Assembly (NCBI GenBank): GCA_903844585.1
Contig: CAIMUD010000232.1
Location: 1-14,890 of the forward strand
DNA length: 14,890 bases
Direction of reading: 5' to 3'
Origin: an uncultured Actinomycetes bacterium
Lineage (GTDB): Bacteria; Actinomycetota; Actinomycetes; Nanopelagicales; Nanopelagicaceae
Positions 7,662 to 14,371 of the stretch are shown in pieces. Under the pieces are notes generated by a model, which was not told where the DNA came from, did not search any database, and saw only the letters and a program-made list of their open reading frames with translations. The position numbers and the translations under genes are program-made. Positions within the stretch are counted from its first letter, which is position 1. Each line of letters opens with the position of its first letter.

Positions 7662-8456
7662 CTAGCGAACAGAAGTAAGGGCCTGGTCCTTCTCTTCAAC
7701 CTTTAGAGCACCAGTCATGATTCCTACGACATCGCTCATTGAGTGAGTCTTTGGAGTTACAACAGCGGCGCGACGACCGAGGCGCTGAACGTGAATACGG
7801 TCAGCAACTTCGAACACCTGTGGCATGTTGTGTGAAATCAAGATAACTGGAATTCCGCGGTCACGAAGAGCTTGAATCAACTTAAGAACTTGCGCTGATT
7901 CACGCACACCGAGAGCAGCAGTTGGTTCATCAAGAATGATGAGCTTCTGACCGAATGTAGCTGCGCGAGCAACTGCAACGGCTTGACGCTGACCACCTGA
8001 AAGAGTTTCAACAGCTTGGCTAATGTTCTGGATGGTTCCAATACCAAGAGCCATGATCTCTTCTTTAGCCATCTTCTTCATACCTGATTGGTCGAGCATG
8101 CGGAAGATAGAACCAAGAGGTCCCTTCTTGCGGATTTCGCGACCAAGGAACAAGTTAGATGCAATATCTAGCGCAGGAGAGACCGCAAGTGTTTGATACA
8201 CGGTTTCGATTCCTGCATGGCGTCCATCTTGAGGACGCTTAAAGACAACAGTCTCACCATCGATTTCGATAGATCCACCATCAGGAATTTCAGCTCCTGT
8301 TAGGCACTTGATGAGCGTTGATTTACCAGCGCCGTTGTCGCCAACTACTGCAAGTACTTCACCTGGGAAAAGCTGAAGGCTTGAGTCATCGAGTGCAACA
8401 ACGCGACCATAAGTCTTAACTATGTTCTTAGCTTCTAGTACTGGTTTCTTACTCAT
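7662..8456 (-). CDS. frcA: Sugar ABC transporter ATP-binding protein, FrcA type
   Basis: This 264-residue protein has a single nucleotide-binding domain that powers the FrcBC importer at the inner face of the membrane. Visible motifs in order: Walker A GDNGAGKST (39-47), Q-loop Q88, ABC signature LSGGQ (152-156), Walker B LIILDE (172-177) and H-loop H209. Most ribose/xylose-family importers use a double-domain ATPase of about 500 residues. The single-domain form is typical of FrcA of the fructose/ribose/mannose system of Sinorhizobium, and I name it on that basis plus the neighbouring frcK-like gene. The start overlaps the frcC stop as ATGA (8453-8456), showing translational coupling. Confidence 0.9.
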   Translation of the reverse strand: MSKKPVLEAKNIVKTYGRVVALDDSSLQLFPGEVLAVVGDNGAGKSTLIKCLTGAEIPDGGSIEIDGETVVFKRPQDGRHAGIETVYQTLAVSPALDIASNLFLGREIRKKGPLGSIFRMLDQSGMKKMAKEEIMALGIGTIQNISQAVETLSGGQRQAVAVARAATFGQKLIILDEPTAALGVRESAQVLKLIQALRDRGIPVILISHNMPQVFEVADRIHVQRLGRRAAVVTPKTHSMSDVVGIMTGALKVEEKDQALTSVR

Positions 8457-9475
8457 GAACGTGCCTTTCTAATCCACTGGTCAACCGAAACTGCGAAGAG
8501 AATAAGAACGCCCACCGCCAGGATTTGGTAGTAAAGATCCACGCCAGCAAGGGTCAAACCGTTGCGGAATACGCCAACGAGAATCGCTCCAAGGAATGAT
8601 CCGAAAATAGCTCCACGACCGCCGAAGAGTGAAGTTCCACCGATTACCACCGCAGTGATTGAGTCAAGGTTGAGATCTCCACCAACGTTAGGGCTTGCAG
8701 CAGTCACACGACCGATTTGAACCCACGCAGTAAATGCGAAGACCAAACCAGCAAGTGAGTAAACGCTCATGAGTACGCGGTTTACAGAGATACCTGCAAG
8801 GCGCGCTGCTTCGATGTCATCGCCAACTGCATATACGTGGCGACCCCATCCTGTGTAGCGAAGAGCGAAAGCAAGAATTAGGTAGAGGGCGATAACTGCG
8901 AGCACACCGGTTGTAATACGGAATGGACCAAGGTCGATGTACTTACCTAGTAGCACGAAGAAGGGGTCAACTTCAGTGTTACGTACTGTGCGTCCCTTTG
9001 AGTAAATCAAAGTAAGAGAGATGAAAATATTAAGTGTTCCGAGAGTAACGATGAAGGGAGGGAGTTTTACCTTCGTTACGAGGAATCCATTAAAGGCACC
9101 AGATGCGAGTCCGAGGAGTAACCCAAGGATGAAGCTAAGTACTGGAGGAACGCCATTTTTAAATGTCAACGTCGCCATAACCATCGCAACGAAGACTGTC
9201 ATCGCACCGCACGAAAGATCAATTCCGGCGGTAAGAATAATAATTGTTTGTCCCGCAGCTACTGCTCCAACAATTGCAACCTGCTGAAGGATCAGCGAGA
9301 AGTTACTTGGAGTTAAAAAGTTTTCGTTAAAGCGACCAAAAACTATGAGGGCAATAGCTAGAACTATTGCTGAGCTAAGCCATGGGTATCGGTGGAGAGT
9401 GTTTTGAACTTTCGTTGCGAAAGACTCCCGATTCATAAATTCTTGTGCTGCGTCATACGCGACTTCGGTAGACAT
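8453..9475 (-). CDS. frcC: Sugar ABC transporter permease, FrcC/RbsC type
   Basis: This 340-residue membrane protein forms the translocation channel of the importer. About ten hydrophobic segments lie between residues 33 and 330. Family signatures include TAGIDLS (82-88), the cytoplasmic ATPase-contacting stretch around VGDDIEAARLAGIS (217-230) and GGTSLFGGRG (279-288). The N-terminal ~30 residues are polar and cytoplasmic. The ATG has a good ribosome binding site, AGGGAG on the minus strand just upstream. It sits 167 bases after frcB, with an intercistronic hairpin between them, and overlaps frcA by four bases. Substrate (fructose, ribose, mannose or a related sugar) cannot be fixed from the permease. 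Confidence 0.92.
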   Translation of the reverse strand: MSTEVAYDAAQEFMNRESFATKVQNTLHRYPWLSSAIVLAIALIVFGRFNENFLTPSNFSLILQQVAIVGAVAAGQTIIILTAGIDLSCGAMTVFVAMVMATLTFKNGVPPVLSFILGLLLGLASGAFNGFLVTKVKLPPFIVTLGTLNIFISLTLIYSKGRTVRNTEVDPFFVLLGKYIDLGPFRITTGVLAVIALYLILAFALRYTGWGRHVYAVGDDIEAARLAGISVNRVLMSVYSLAGLVFAFTAWVQIGRVTAASPNVGGDLNLDSITAVVIGGTSLFGGRGAIFGSFLGAILVGVFRNGLTLAGVDLYYQILAVGVLILFAVSVDQWIRKARS

Positions 9476-9561
9476 CTGACTCCCTCTAAATAATTACTTA
9501 AAATTTATTTACTTAAAAACTGGAATTACCCGTGAACTCTAATCGAAATTGTCCTAGTTGA

Positions 9562-9595
9562 GAAGAAGGCGGCTACCGAAGTAACCGCCTTCTTC
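9562..9595 (-). terminator. UUCG-capped hairpin between frcB and frcC
   Basis: On the minus strand an 11-bp stem pairs GAAGAAGGCGG with CCGCCTTCTTC. One mismatch follows, then a 3-bp TAC/GTA stem closed by TTCG, so the RNA ends in the very stable C(UUCG)G loop. No T-run follows on the minus strand, so it is not a classic intrinsic terminator. Such hairpins after the binding-protein gene often protect the upstream mRNA or cause partial termination, giving more binding protein than permease. A second, AT-rich perfect hairpin (7-bp stem AAATAAC/GTTATTT, 9607-9624) lies between this one and the frcB stop. Confidence 0.7.
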
Positions 9596-9642
9596 CAATA
9601 ACTATTAAATAACTTTCGTTATTTCTAGCTATTAACTAGAGA

Positions 9643-10719
9643 TTAACCCCAAGCGTTTTCTAGACCGTAAGCAGAGTCTTGTGATTCAACTCCAGCTTGT
9701 GGGTCATCAGTGATAAGCGTTACGCCTGTGTCATAGAAGTCCTTACCAGAAGTAACTTCTGGCTTAGTTCCTGACTTAATGAGGTCGAAGATCGCCTGAA
9801 CACCAAGTGATGCCATACGTAGTGGGTACTGCTGTGCAGTAGCTCCGATTACGCCAGCCTTTACGTTCTCAACACCAGCACGGCCACCGTCTACTGAAAC
9901 GACGATTGCCTTCTTGTTAGCAGCCTGAAGTGCAGCGTATGCACCAGCAGCTGCTGGCTCGTTGAGTGTGTATACAACGTTGATGTTTGGATTCTTAGCA
10001 AGGAGCTTCTCCATGCCTGTACGTCCGCCATCTTCGTTACCAAGAGTTGCAACGTTTCCTACGATCTCGTAAGAACCTGAATTAATTCCCTTGTATGAAC
10101 CCTTCTTAGCTTCGTCGCCCATGATCTTTGGATCTTTGACGTCAATACCGAAGCCCTTAAGGAAGCCGTTGTCGCGGCAGTAGTCAACAGTTACGTTCTT
10201 GTCATCAAAGATGTCAAGAAGCGCAATGATTGCCTTCTTTCCAGCGCCAAGCTTTGCATTTGCCCACTTACCAATTGCTTCACCAGCGAGACAGTTATCT
10301 GTCGCAAATGTGATGTCAACGATTGATGCTGGGTCTGTTGGTGTATCAAGAGCGATTACGAAAAGACCAGCTGCGCGAGCCTTAGTAATTGCATCATTAA
10401 CTTCTGCTGATGTAGGAGTGATCAAGATACCTGCGTTCTTTGCAGAAACAGCGTTCTCAATTGCTGCGATCTGTCCTGCAGCATCTCCTTCTTCCTTACC
10501 AGCTGCGAGTGTTAGGTCTACGCCTAGTTCGTCAGCCTTCTTCTGTGCACCATCGCGCATTGCTACGAAGAATGGGTTAACAGTGTCTTTTGTAATAAGT
10601 GTTACGCCAACTTTGTCGCCGCCGCCCTTTGAGCTTGATGAACAAGCTGAAAGTACGAGCATTGACACAGCCGCTACAGCAACAATTGCTGTTGTACGGC
10701 GTGAGAATAACTTAGCCAT
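9643..10719 (-). CDS. frcB: Sugar ABC transporter substrate-binding lipoprotein, FrcB type
   Basis: This 358-residue periplasmic-binding-protein homologue captures sugar outside the membrane and delivers it to FrcC. It begins with a lipoprotein signal: positive N-terminus (KLFSRR), hydrophobic core and lipobox LSAC with C26 as the lipidated cysteine, followed by a Ser/Gly linker. The mature part is a type I binding-protein fold of the Peripla_BP_4 family: beta-strand VGVTLI, then NPFFVAMRDGA, ILITPTS, VIALDTP and VVSVDGG. I place the start at 10719 because GGAGG (10726-10730) stands six bases before this ATG and the signal peptide begins there. An in-frame upstream ATG at 10782 would add 21 residues before the signal sequence. 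Substrate is fructose-like by analogy with frcBCA-frcK; not proven. Confidence 0.92.
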   Translation of the reverse strand: MAKLFSRRTTAIVAVAAVSMLVLSACSSSSKGGGDKVGVTLITKDTVNPFFVAMRDGAQKKADELGVDLTLAAGKEEGDAAGQIAAIENAVSAKNAGILITPTSAEVNDAITKARAAGLFVIALDTPTDPASIVDITFATDNCLAGEAIGKWANAKLGAGKKAIIALLDIFDDKNVTVDYCRDNGFLKGFGIDVKDPKIMGDEAKKGSYKGINSGSYEIVGNVATLGNEDGGRTGMEKLLAKNPNINVVYTLNEPAAAGAYAALQAANKKAIVVSVDGGRAGVENVKAGVIGATAQQYPLRMASLGVQAIFDLIKSGTKPEVTSGKDFYDTGVTLITDDPQAGVESQDSAYGLENAWG

Positions 10720-10725
10720 GTATTT

Positions 10726-10805
10726 CCTCCTATAGGTGGGGTATAGCGTCGGCAACAATACCCAGCGCCCCATGATTGGCAAAGAATTTTTTCCCCTAAA
10801 AGGGG
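10726..10805 (-). promoter_or_regulatory. Candidate frcB promoter and operator palindromes
   Basis: Reading the minus strand, TTGCCA (10782-10777), a 16-base spacer and TATTGT (10760-10755) form a plausible promoter, followed by the strong Shine-Dalgarno GGAGG (10730-10726). Two inverted repeats fit operators. A perfect CCCCT-aaa-AGGGG (10793-10805) lies about ten bases upstream of the -35. GGGTAT/ATACCC (10739-10744 and 10758-10763) overlaps the -10 and start region. Because frcK is divergent, the first repeat could serve both directions. No regulator gene is in the window. The assignment is inference from position and symmetry only. Confidence 0.4.
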
Positions 10806-10890
10806 TAAATCAGGACATTGTTATACATTCTTTATATAGCGATGGCAGGATGTGCCCCTATCCCACCCTCTGAGACGGAAAGCCCAAAAG

Positions 10891-11526
10891 ATGCCTATTG
10901 AGATTAATTCGCTCGAAGCCACCGCCGAACGGCTGAAGAAAATTTCAGAAAGTACGGATAAGCGAGTAATTATTGGCATCGTTGGAAAACCAGGTGCTGG
11001 AAAATCAACGCTCTCTGAATATCTCGGTAAGAAAATCGCATTTCCTGAGATGACAGTGGTGCCGATGGATGGCTTTCACATGAGCAATAAAGTTCTAATC
11101 GAACTCGGGCGTCTAGATCGCAAAGGCGCCGAACACACATACGACAACGCTGGGTATGTATCTTTGTTAAGAAGAATCCGCACTGAAGTAGATAAACCAA
11201 TTTACTATCCAATCTTTCACCGCGAGATTGAAGAATCAATTGCCGGCGAAGGAGCAGTACTTCCGGAGACAAGAATTATTTTGACCGAGGGAAACTATCT
11301 ACTCTATGACCAACTGGGTTGGGGAGAAGTAAAACCACTACTCGACGAAAGCTGGGTAGTTACAGTCAATGATGACCACCGAATCGCACGATTGATTGGT
11401 CGACATATGAAATTTGGTCGCAGTCAGGAAGAAGCGCGTGAGCGCTCGCTAGGGTCGGATGAGACAAATGCCAAACTTATCGAAACTACTTTTCCTAACG
11501 CAGATGTAATAGTTCATCTCGAGTAG
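10891..11526 (+). CDS. frcK: P-loop sugar/nucleoside kinase-like protein, FrcK/YggC family
   Basis: This 211-residue protein is a kinase-like P-loop NTPase of the phosphoribulokinase/uridine kinase superfamily. Walker A is GKPGAGKST (32-40). The family's acidic box appears as PMDGFHM (58-64) with D60. RKGAEHTYD (77-85) and the Walker B-like IILTEGNYLL, with E133 (129-138), also fit YggC/FrcK proteins. FrcK accompanies the frcBCA fructose importer in Sinorhizobium, and here the gene is divergent from frcB, 171 bases away. It is expected to phosphorylate the imported sugar or a nucleoside-like compound, but the substrate of this family is poorly defined. I prefer the ATG at 10891, with GGA upstream, over an in-frame GTG at 10852, because the 13 extra residues are unlike the family. 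Confidence 0.8.
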   Translation: MPIEINSLEATAERLKKISESTDKRVIIGIVGKPGAGKSTLSEYLGKKIAFPEMTVVPMDGFHMSNKVLIELGRLDRKGAEHTYDNAGYVSLLRRIRTEVDKPIYYPIFHREIEESIAGEGAVLPETRIILTEGNYLLYDQLGWGEVKPLLDESWVVTVNDDHRIARLIGRHMKFGRSQEEARERSLGSDETNAKLIETTFPNADVIVHLE

Positions 11527-11545
11527 AACTGAGCTTTAATTTTTT
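11511..11545 (+). terminator. Weak terminator candidate after frcK
   Basis: AGTTC (11511-11515) can pair with GAACT (11526-11530) around a loop containing CTCGAG, across the frcK stop codon. A T-rich run (11540-11545) follows about ten bases later. The spacing between stem and T-run is too long for a standard intrinsic terminator, so confidence is low. The convergent gene's stop is at 11536, inside this interval. Confidence 0.25.
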
Positions 11546-12495
11546 AGTTGGTTTAAAATTTTTGGGATAAATATCGAGATGAATGTAATGAGCGTCCCAA
11601 TTACAACGAAGCCGCTAAGTCGCGCGTCATTTACAGGAGCGATTGCATCAATTAGTAGCGCGGTAAATAACTGCCCTGCGACGCTAAACATAATAAAATT
11701 CAAAACACCAAGCTCGCTGATCGTGTAAGTAGAGATAGCAATAAAAGTGAGCCCTAGTAACCCACCTGTATAAAGAAGAGGGTTAGTTGGGAACTCACCA
11801 ACCTTGCCACCAAAGAAGGTTTTAATTGCAAGAAACAGAACAAGTAGCGCAGTCCCTGTCGCGAAGTTAAACCACGTAGTCACAATTGGTTGTTGCGTCA
11901 GTACATTAAATCGTCCATTGATGGCTTGTTGAAATGAAACGATAACGCCAATGGCTAGCGCCAAAAGAATGTAGAAGATATCGAATGAGCTCTGGGATAG
12001 TTTTGGGATTACAGCCACTGTTACGCCACAAAGAGTAGAAAAAGCGGTAAAAACTCGCAGCGCTGTTATTGGCTTCTTACCGCTAGGGGAGATGCCTAAT
12101 TTATCAACGAGCAATGATGACGTTGTTTGACCCGCAACTAACGAAATAGTAAAAAGTGCAATTCCAATTACTGGCACTCCGGAACCTTGCGCAGCTAAGA
12201 AAAAGCCTCCACCTAAACCTCCAAGAATTTCCCATATTCGTATGTCTCGTCGGTGAATCGATTGAATAGTTCGGCGAAAGCTTGAACGGTTTGCGCGAGA
12301 TGTCGCAACAAGAACGCAGAGAATTGACCATCCACTAAAGTTGGAGACGAATCCTGCCAGAATGCCATTCTCAAGATGTATTGCAAGGCGACCATTTACT
12401 CGCGATTGCAAGGCGGTCATGCCACCTACAAAAATTGCGAGCAACCCATACCAGCGCACCAAACGTGGGTCTTTATTGACGTGAAGATTGCGCAT
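11536..12495 (-). CDS. DUF606/YdcZ-type inner-membrane transporter, internally duplicated
   Basis: This 319-residue protein has about ten hydrophobic segments and two homologous halves. The repeat signature GGMTALQSRVNGRLA (24-38) returns as GVIVSFQQAINGRFN (183-197). GQTTSSLLVDKLG (122-134) returns as GQLFTALLIDAIA (274-286). This is the DUF606 (YdcZ) pattern of the drug/metabolite transporter superfamily. Many members are single ~150-residue halves working in pairs; here they are fused. Substrate is unknown. It converges on frcK with a nine-base gap. No Shine-Dalgarno precedes the ATG, but TACTAT lies 11-16 bases upstream on the minus strand, which would give an almost leaderless mRNA. That promoter overlaps the eroded region upstream of the E2 fragment. 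Confidence 0.82.
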   Translation of the reverse strand: MRNLHVNKDPRLVRWYGLLAIFVGGMTALQSRVNGRLAIHLENGILAGFVSNFSGWSILCVLVATSRANRSSFRRTIQSIHRRDIRIWEILGGLGGGFFLAAQGSGVPVIGIALFTISLVAGQTTSSLLVDKLGISPSGKKPITALRVFTAFSTLCGVTVAVIPKLSQSSFDIFYILLALAIGVIVSFQQAINGRFNVLTQQPIVTTWFNFATGTALLVLFLAIKTFFGGKVGEFPTNPLLYTGGLLGLTFIAISTYTISELGVLNFIMFSVAGQLFTALLIDAIAPVNDARLSGFVVIGTLITFISIFIPKILNQLKN

Positions 12496-12505
12496 ATCAG
12501 GGAGA

Positions 12506-12511
12506 ATAGTA
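12506..12511 (-). promoter_or_regulatory. -10-like box of the DUF606 gene
   Basis: TACTAT on the minus strand lies ten bases upstream of the ATG at 12495. With no ribosome binding site visible, this fits a leaderless or nearly leaderless transcript. I see no convincing -35 element. Confidence 0.35.
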
Positions 12512-12542
12512 CTTTTACGGTGAGCTACTTATTTGCAGCTAA

Positions 12543-12707
12543 GAAAAACCCGTTGTGAAAGACGACCAGCTAGCGATTGCAGCCGTGATTAATTTCACGC
12601 TTTCTGTCGATCATCGAAGCGTGGATGGTGGGCTTGAAGCAGAAGGGCTAAACTCATTCTCGAAGAGATTTGAAAATCCAATGTGGATGGTTTTGGGAGA
12701 AAAATGA
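12543..12707 (+). pseudogene. C-terminal remnant of a 2-oxoacid dehydrogenase E2 acyltransferase gene
   Basis: Fifty-four codons are open between a stop at 12540 and TGA at 12705. They read as the last part of the E2 catalytic domain: KPVV, then LAIAAVINFTLSVDHRSVDG, then LNSFSKRFENP. DHRSVDG matches the E2 active-site box HxxxDG, with the histidine codon at 12612. A full E2 is about 400-500 residues with lipoyl, subunit-binding and catalytic domains; everything before is missing. GTG at 12555 could start a 50-residue peptide, but an isolated piece could not fold as the E2 trimer. The stop overlaps the next gene's start as ATGA (12704-12707). This suggests a former E2-aldehyde dehydrogenase operon that lost its upstream part by deletion. 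Homology is strong by eye; expression status is unknown. Confidence 0.8.
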
Positions 12708-14122
12708 AAACTCAGCTCTATATCGATGGCCAATGGCTAAATGGAACTTCTAAGTTGCCTGTTTATAACCCTTCAACTGGCAAAGTAATTGCAGAAGTTG
12801 AGCTTTCAAATGATGCATTGAGTGATCAAGCCATCGATGCTGCTTCAAACGCCTTCCCAAGCTTTGCGAAAAGTGCACCCCGAGTTCGCAGTGAAATTTT
12901 AAGAAAAGCATTTGAAATTATGATCGCAGAAGCTGATGAGATTGCAAAAATAGTTTCCATAGAAAATGGCAAAATTTTTGCAGATGCAAAAGCTGAAGTT
13001 ATGTATGCAGCGGAATTCTTTCGATGGTTTTCTGAAGAAGCTGTACGTACCCCCGGAGATTTTAGAAAATCTCCAAGTGGAGATAAGCGCATCCTTGTAA
13101 CTCATCAGCCAATCGGCGTCTCGCTTTTAATAACCCCGTGGAATTTTCCTGCGGCAATGGCAACTCGCAAAATCGGACCTGCTGTAGCTGCAGGTTGCAC
13201 AATGATTTTGAAACCAGCTTCTGAAACTCCGCTCACGGCCCTCTATATCGTTGAAATTATGGAGCGTGCAGGTTTGCCAAAAGGCGTACTCAATTTTGTA
13301 CTACCAGAAAAAAGCGGATCTGGAATTGCGCACATTCTTAAGGATCCACGAGTAAAGAATCTTTCGTTTACTGGTTCAACTGAAGTGGGAAGAATTCTCC
13401 TTCAAGCTGCAACCCAAAATATTGTTCGCACATCTATGGAGCTTGGTGGAAACGCACCATTTGTAATTCTCGATGATGCAGATGTAGATGCGGCAGTGCA
13501 GGGCGCAATGATTGCAAAAATGCGCAATGGCGGGGCTGCCTGTACAGCGGCGAATCGCTTTTATGTGGCACGGAATATTTCCGATGAATTCACAAGTAAA
13601 TTTGCAAAGGCAATGAGCGGCTTAAAAATGGCCGATGGACTCTCAGACGGCGCGCAACTCGGTGCAAGTGTTTCGGTTAAAGAACGAAACAAGATAGCTG
13701 GACTTGTTGATTCAGCAGTTTCGTCCGGTGGAAAATTAGTTACCGGTGGAGAAATGCCCGCTGGAGATGGAGCATTTTATCCAGCAACGGTATTAGTGGT
13801 CGATAAGGATAATGAGATTTTAAAGAATGAAGTATTTGGACCAGTGGCACCGATAGTTATTTTTGATACGGATGAAGAAGCCATTGGCCTTGCTAATTCC
13901 ACCGATTTTGGGCTGATTAGCTATATATATTCTGGAAATTTAACAAGAGCGCTCAGAGCCGCGGAAGCAATTGAGTCCGGAATGGTCGCAATCAACCGAG
14001 GCGTAATTAGTGATCCTGCTGCACCGTTTGGCGGGGTAAAGCAATCAGGCTTAGGCCGAGAAGGTGGTTTTGCAGGCATACATGAATTTCTTGAAACTAA
14101 ATACATCGGTTTCGACCTGTAG
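12704..14122 (+). CDS. gabD: Aldehyde dehydrogenase, succinate-semialdehyde dehydrogenase-like
   Basis: This 472-residue enzyme oxidises an aldehyde to its acid with NAD(P)+. All catalytic marks are present: N147 (PWNFP), K170 (LKPAS), the nucleotide-binding FTGSTEVG (222-229), general base E246 (MELGGN) and nucleophile C280 (GGAACTAANRF), then EVFGPVAP and the C-terminal GVKQSGLGREGG. The overall pattern, notably CTAANRF and LGGNAPF, fits the GabD-like succinate-semialdehyde group, feeding succinate to the TCA cycle. Other semialdehydes are possible, so the symbol is tentative. I choose ATG 12704, preceded by GGGAG (12695-12699), over an in-frame ATG at 12683 that would add seven residues inside the E2 remnant. 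The start overlaps the stop of that remnant, so the ribosome binding site lies in former E2 coding sequence. Confidence 0.9.
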   Translation: MKTQLYIDGQWLNGTSKLPVYNPSTGKVIAEVELSNDALSDQAIDAASNAFPSFAKSAPRVRSEILRKAFEIMIAEADEIAKIVSIENGKIFADAKAEVMYAAEFFRWFSEEAVRTPGDFRKSPSGDKRILVTHQPIGVSLLITPWNFPAAMATRKIGPAVAAGCTMILKPASETPLTALYIVEIMERAGLPKGVLNFVLPEKSGSGIAHILKDPRVKNLSFTGSTEVGRILLQAATQNIVRTSMELGGNAPFVILDDADVDAAVQGAMIAKMRNGGAACTAANRFYVARNISDEFTSKFAKAMSGLKMADGLSDGAQLGASVSVKERNKIAGLVDSAVSSGGKLVTGGEMPAGDGAFYPATVLVVDKDNEILKNEVFGPVAPIVIFDTDEEAIGLANSTDFGLISYIYSGNLTRALRAAEAIESGMVAINRGVISDPAAPFGGVKQSGLGREGGFAGIHEFLETKYIGFDL

Positions 14123-14136
14123 AGTTATCACTACTT

Positions 14137-14174
14137 GGAGACGTCGCATAGCCCGGTCGAGTGCGCCTCACTGG
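14137..14174 (+). pseudogene. 5' half of a tRNA-Ser gene, truncated in the anticodon loop
   Basis: The stretch opens like the window's intact tRNA-Ser. It has a GGAGACG acceptor strand, TC linker, a D arm GCA...TGC with the same TCGCATAGC and GAGTGC blocks, then CCTCA and CTGG, which fit the anticodon stem and loop start of tRNA-Ser(GGA). After CTGG the sequence no longer pairs: the 3' anticodon strand TGAGG, the T arm and the acceptor complement CGTCTCC are all absent, and CGTCTCC does not occur downstream within the window. It is a half gene or a degenerate copy. Its position between a metabolic operon and an orphan gene would fit an integration or deletion scar, which is inference. Confidence 0.55.
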
Positions 14175-14193
14175 CGGTTAGAACCACCTACCC

Positions 14194-14212
14194 GAGGCAG
14201 TAGCCTTTTTAA
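14194..14212 (+). terminator. Small intrinsic-terminator-like hairpin after gabD
   Basis: GAGGC (14194-14198), loop AGTA and GCCTT (14203-14207) form a short stem with one G-T closing pair, followed directly by a T-rich stretch to about 14210. The stem is short but the T-run is well placed. It lies 72 bases after the aldehyde dehydrogenase stop and just after the tRNA-like half, so it could end the operon transcript. Confidence 0.45.
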
Positions 14213-14233
14213 TTGAAGTTCTGACTATCAGTT

Positions 14234-14293
14234 GTCCTCCTTTGTCAGCCAACATTTGCTTTAATGTGCGCATCAGAGGACTGGTTGACAAAG
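14234..14293. repeat. Crossed inverted repeats with nested hairpin, possible structured RNA or recombination site
   Basis: Two inverted repeats interlock. GTCCTC (14234-14239) is complementary to GAGGAC (14276-14281). The directly adjoining CTTTGTCAGCCA (14240-14251) is complementary to TGGTTGACAAAG (14282-14293) with one G-U wobble. The order A-B-A'-B' cannot form both stems in a simple hairpin; it is a pseudoknot order or two alternative folds. Directly inside the 12-bp stem, ACATT/AATGT (14252-14256 and 14263-14267) makes a further 5-bp hairpin. There is no T-run after it on either strand. I do not recognise it as a known RNA family. Confidence 0.5.
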
Positions 14294-14358
14294 TAACCCA
14301 CTTCTCGTAAGCCTGATAAAAATTATGCTTTTCCATTCCGATGCTTTTAGTTAAGGCG

Positions 14359-14364
14359 TATTAT
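14359..14364 (+). promoter_or_regulatory. -10-like box for a leaderless orphan gene
   Basis: TATTAT ends seven bases before the ATG at 14372. No Shine-Dalgarno is visible there, so transcription from this box would start at or next to the start codon. The -35 candidate TTCCGA (14336-14341) matches poorly. Confidence 0.35.
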
Positions 14365-14371
14365 TGAATAC

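Noticed and set aside
10199..10735. 178-codon open frame on the plus strand opposite frcB
   Set aside because: It lies wholly antisense to a clear lipoprotein gene, has low-complexity Ser/Ala-rich translation typical of a mirror frame, and no ribosome binding site.
10720..10782. Extended frcB start at the ATG at 10782
   Set aside because: It would place 21 residues before a complete lipoprotein signal peptide and ignore the strong GGAGG site before the ATG at 10719.
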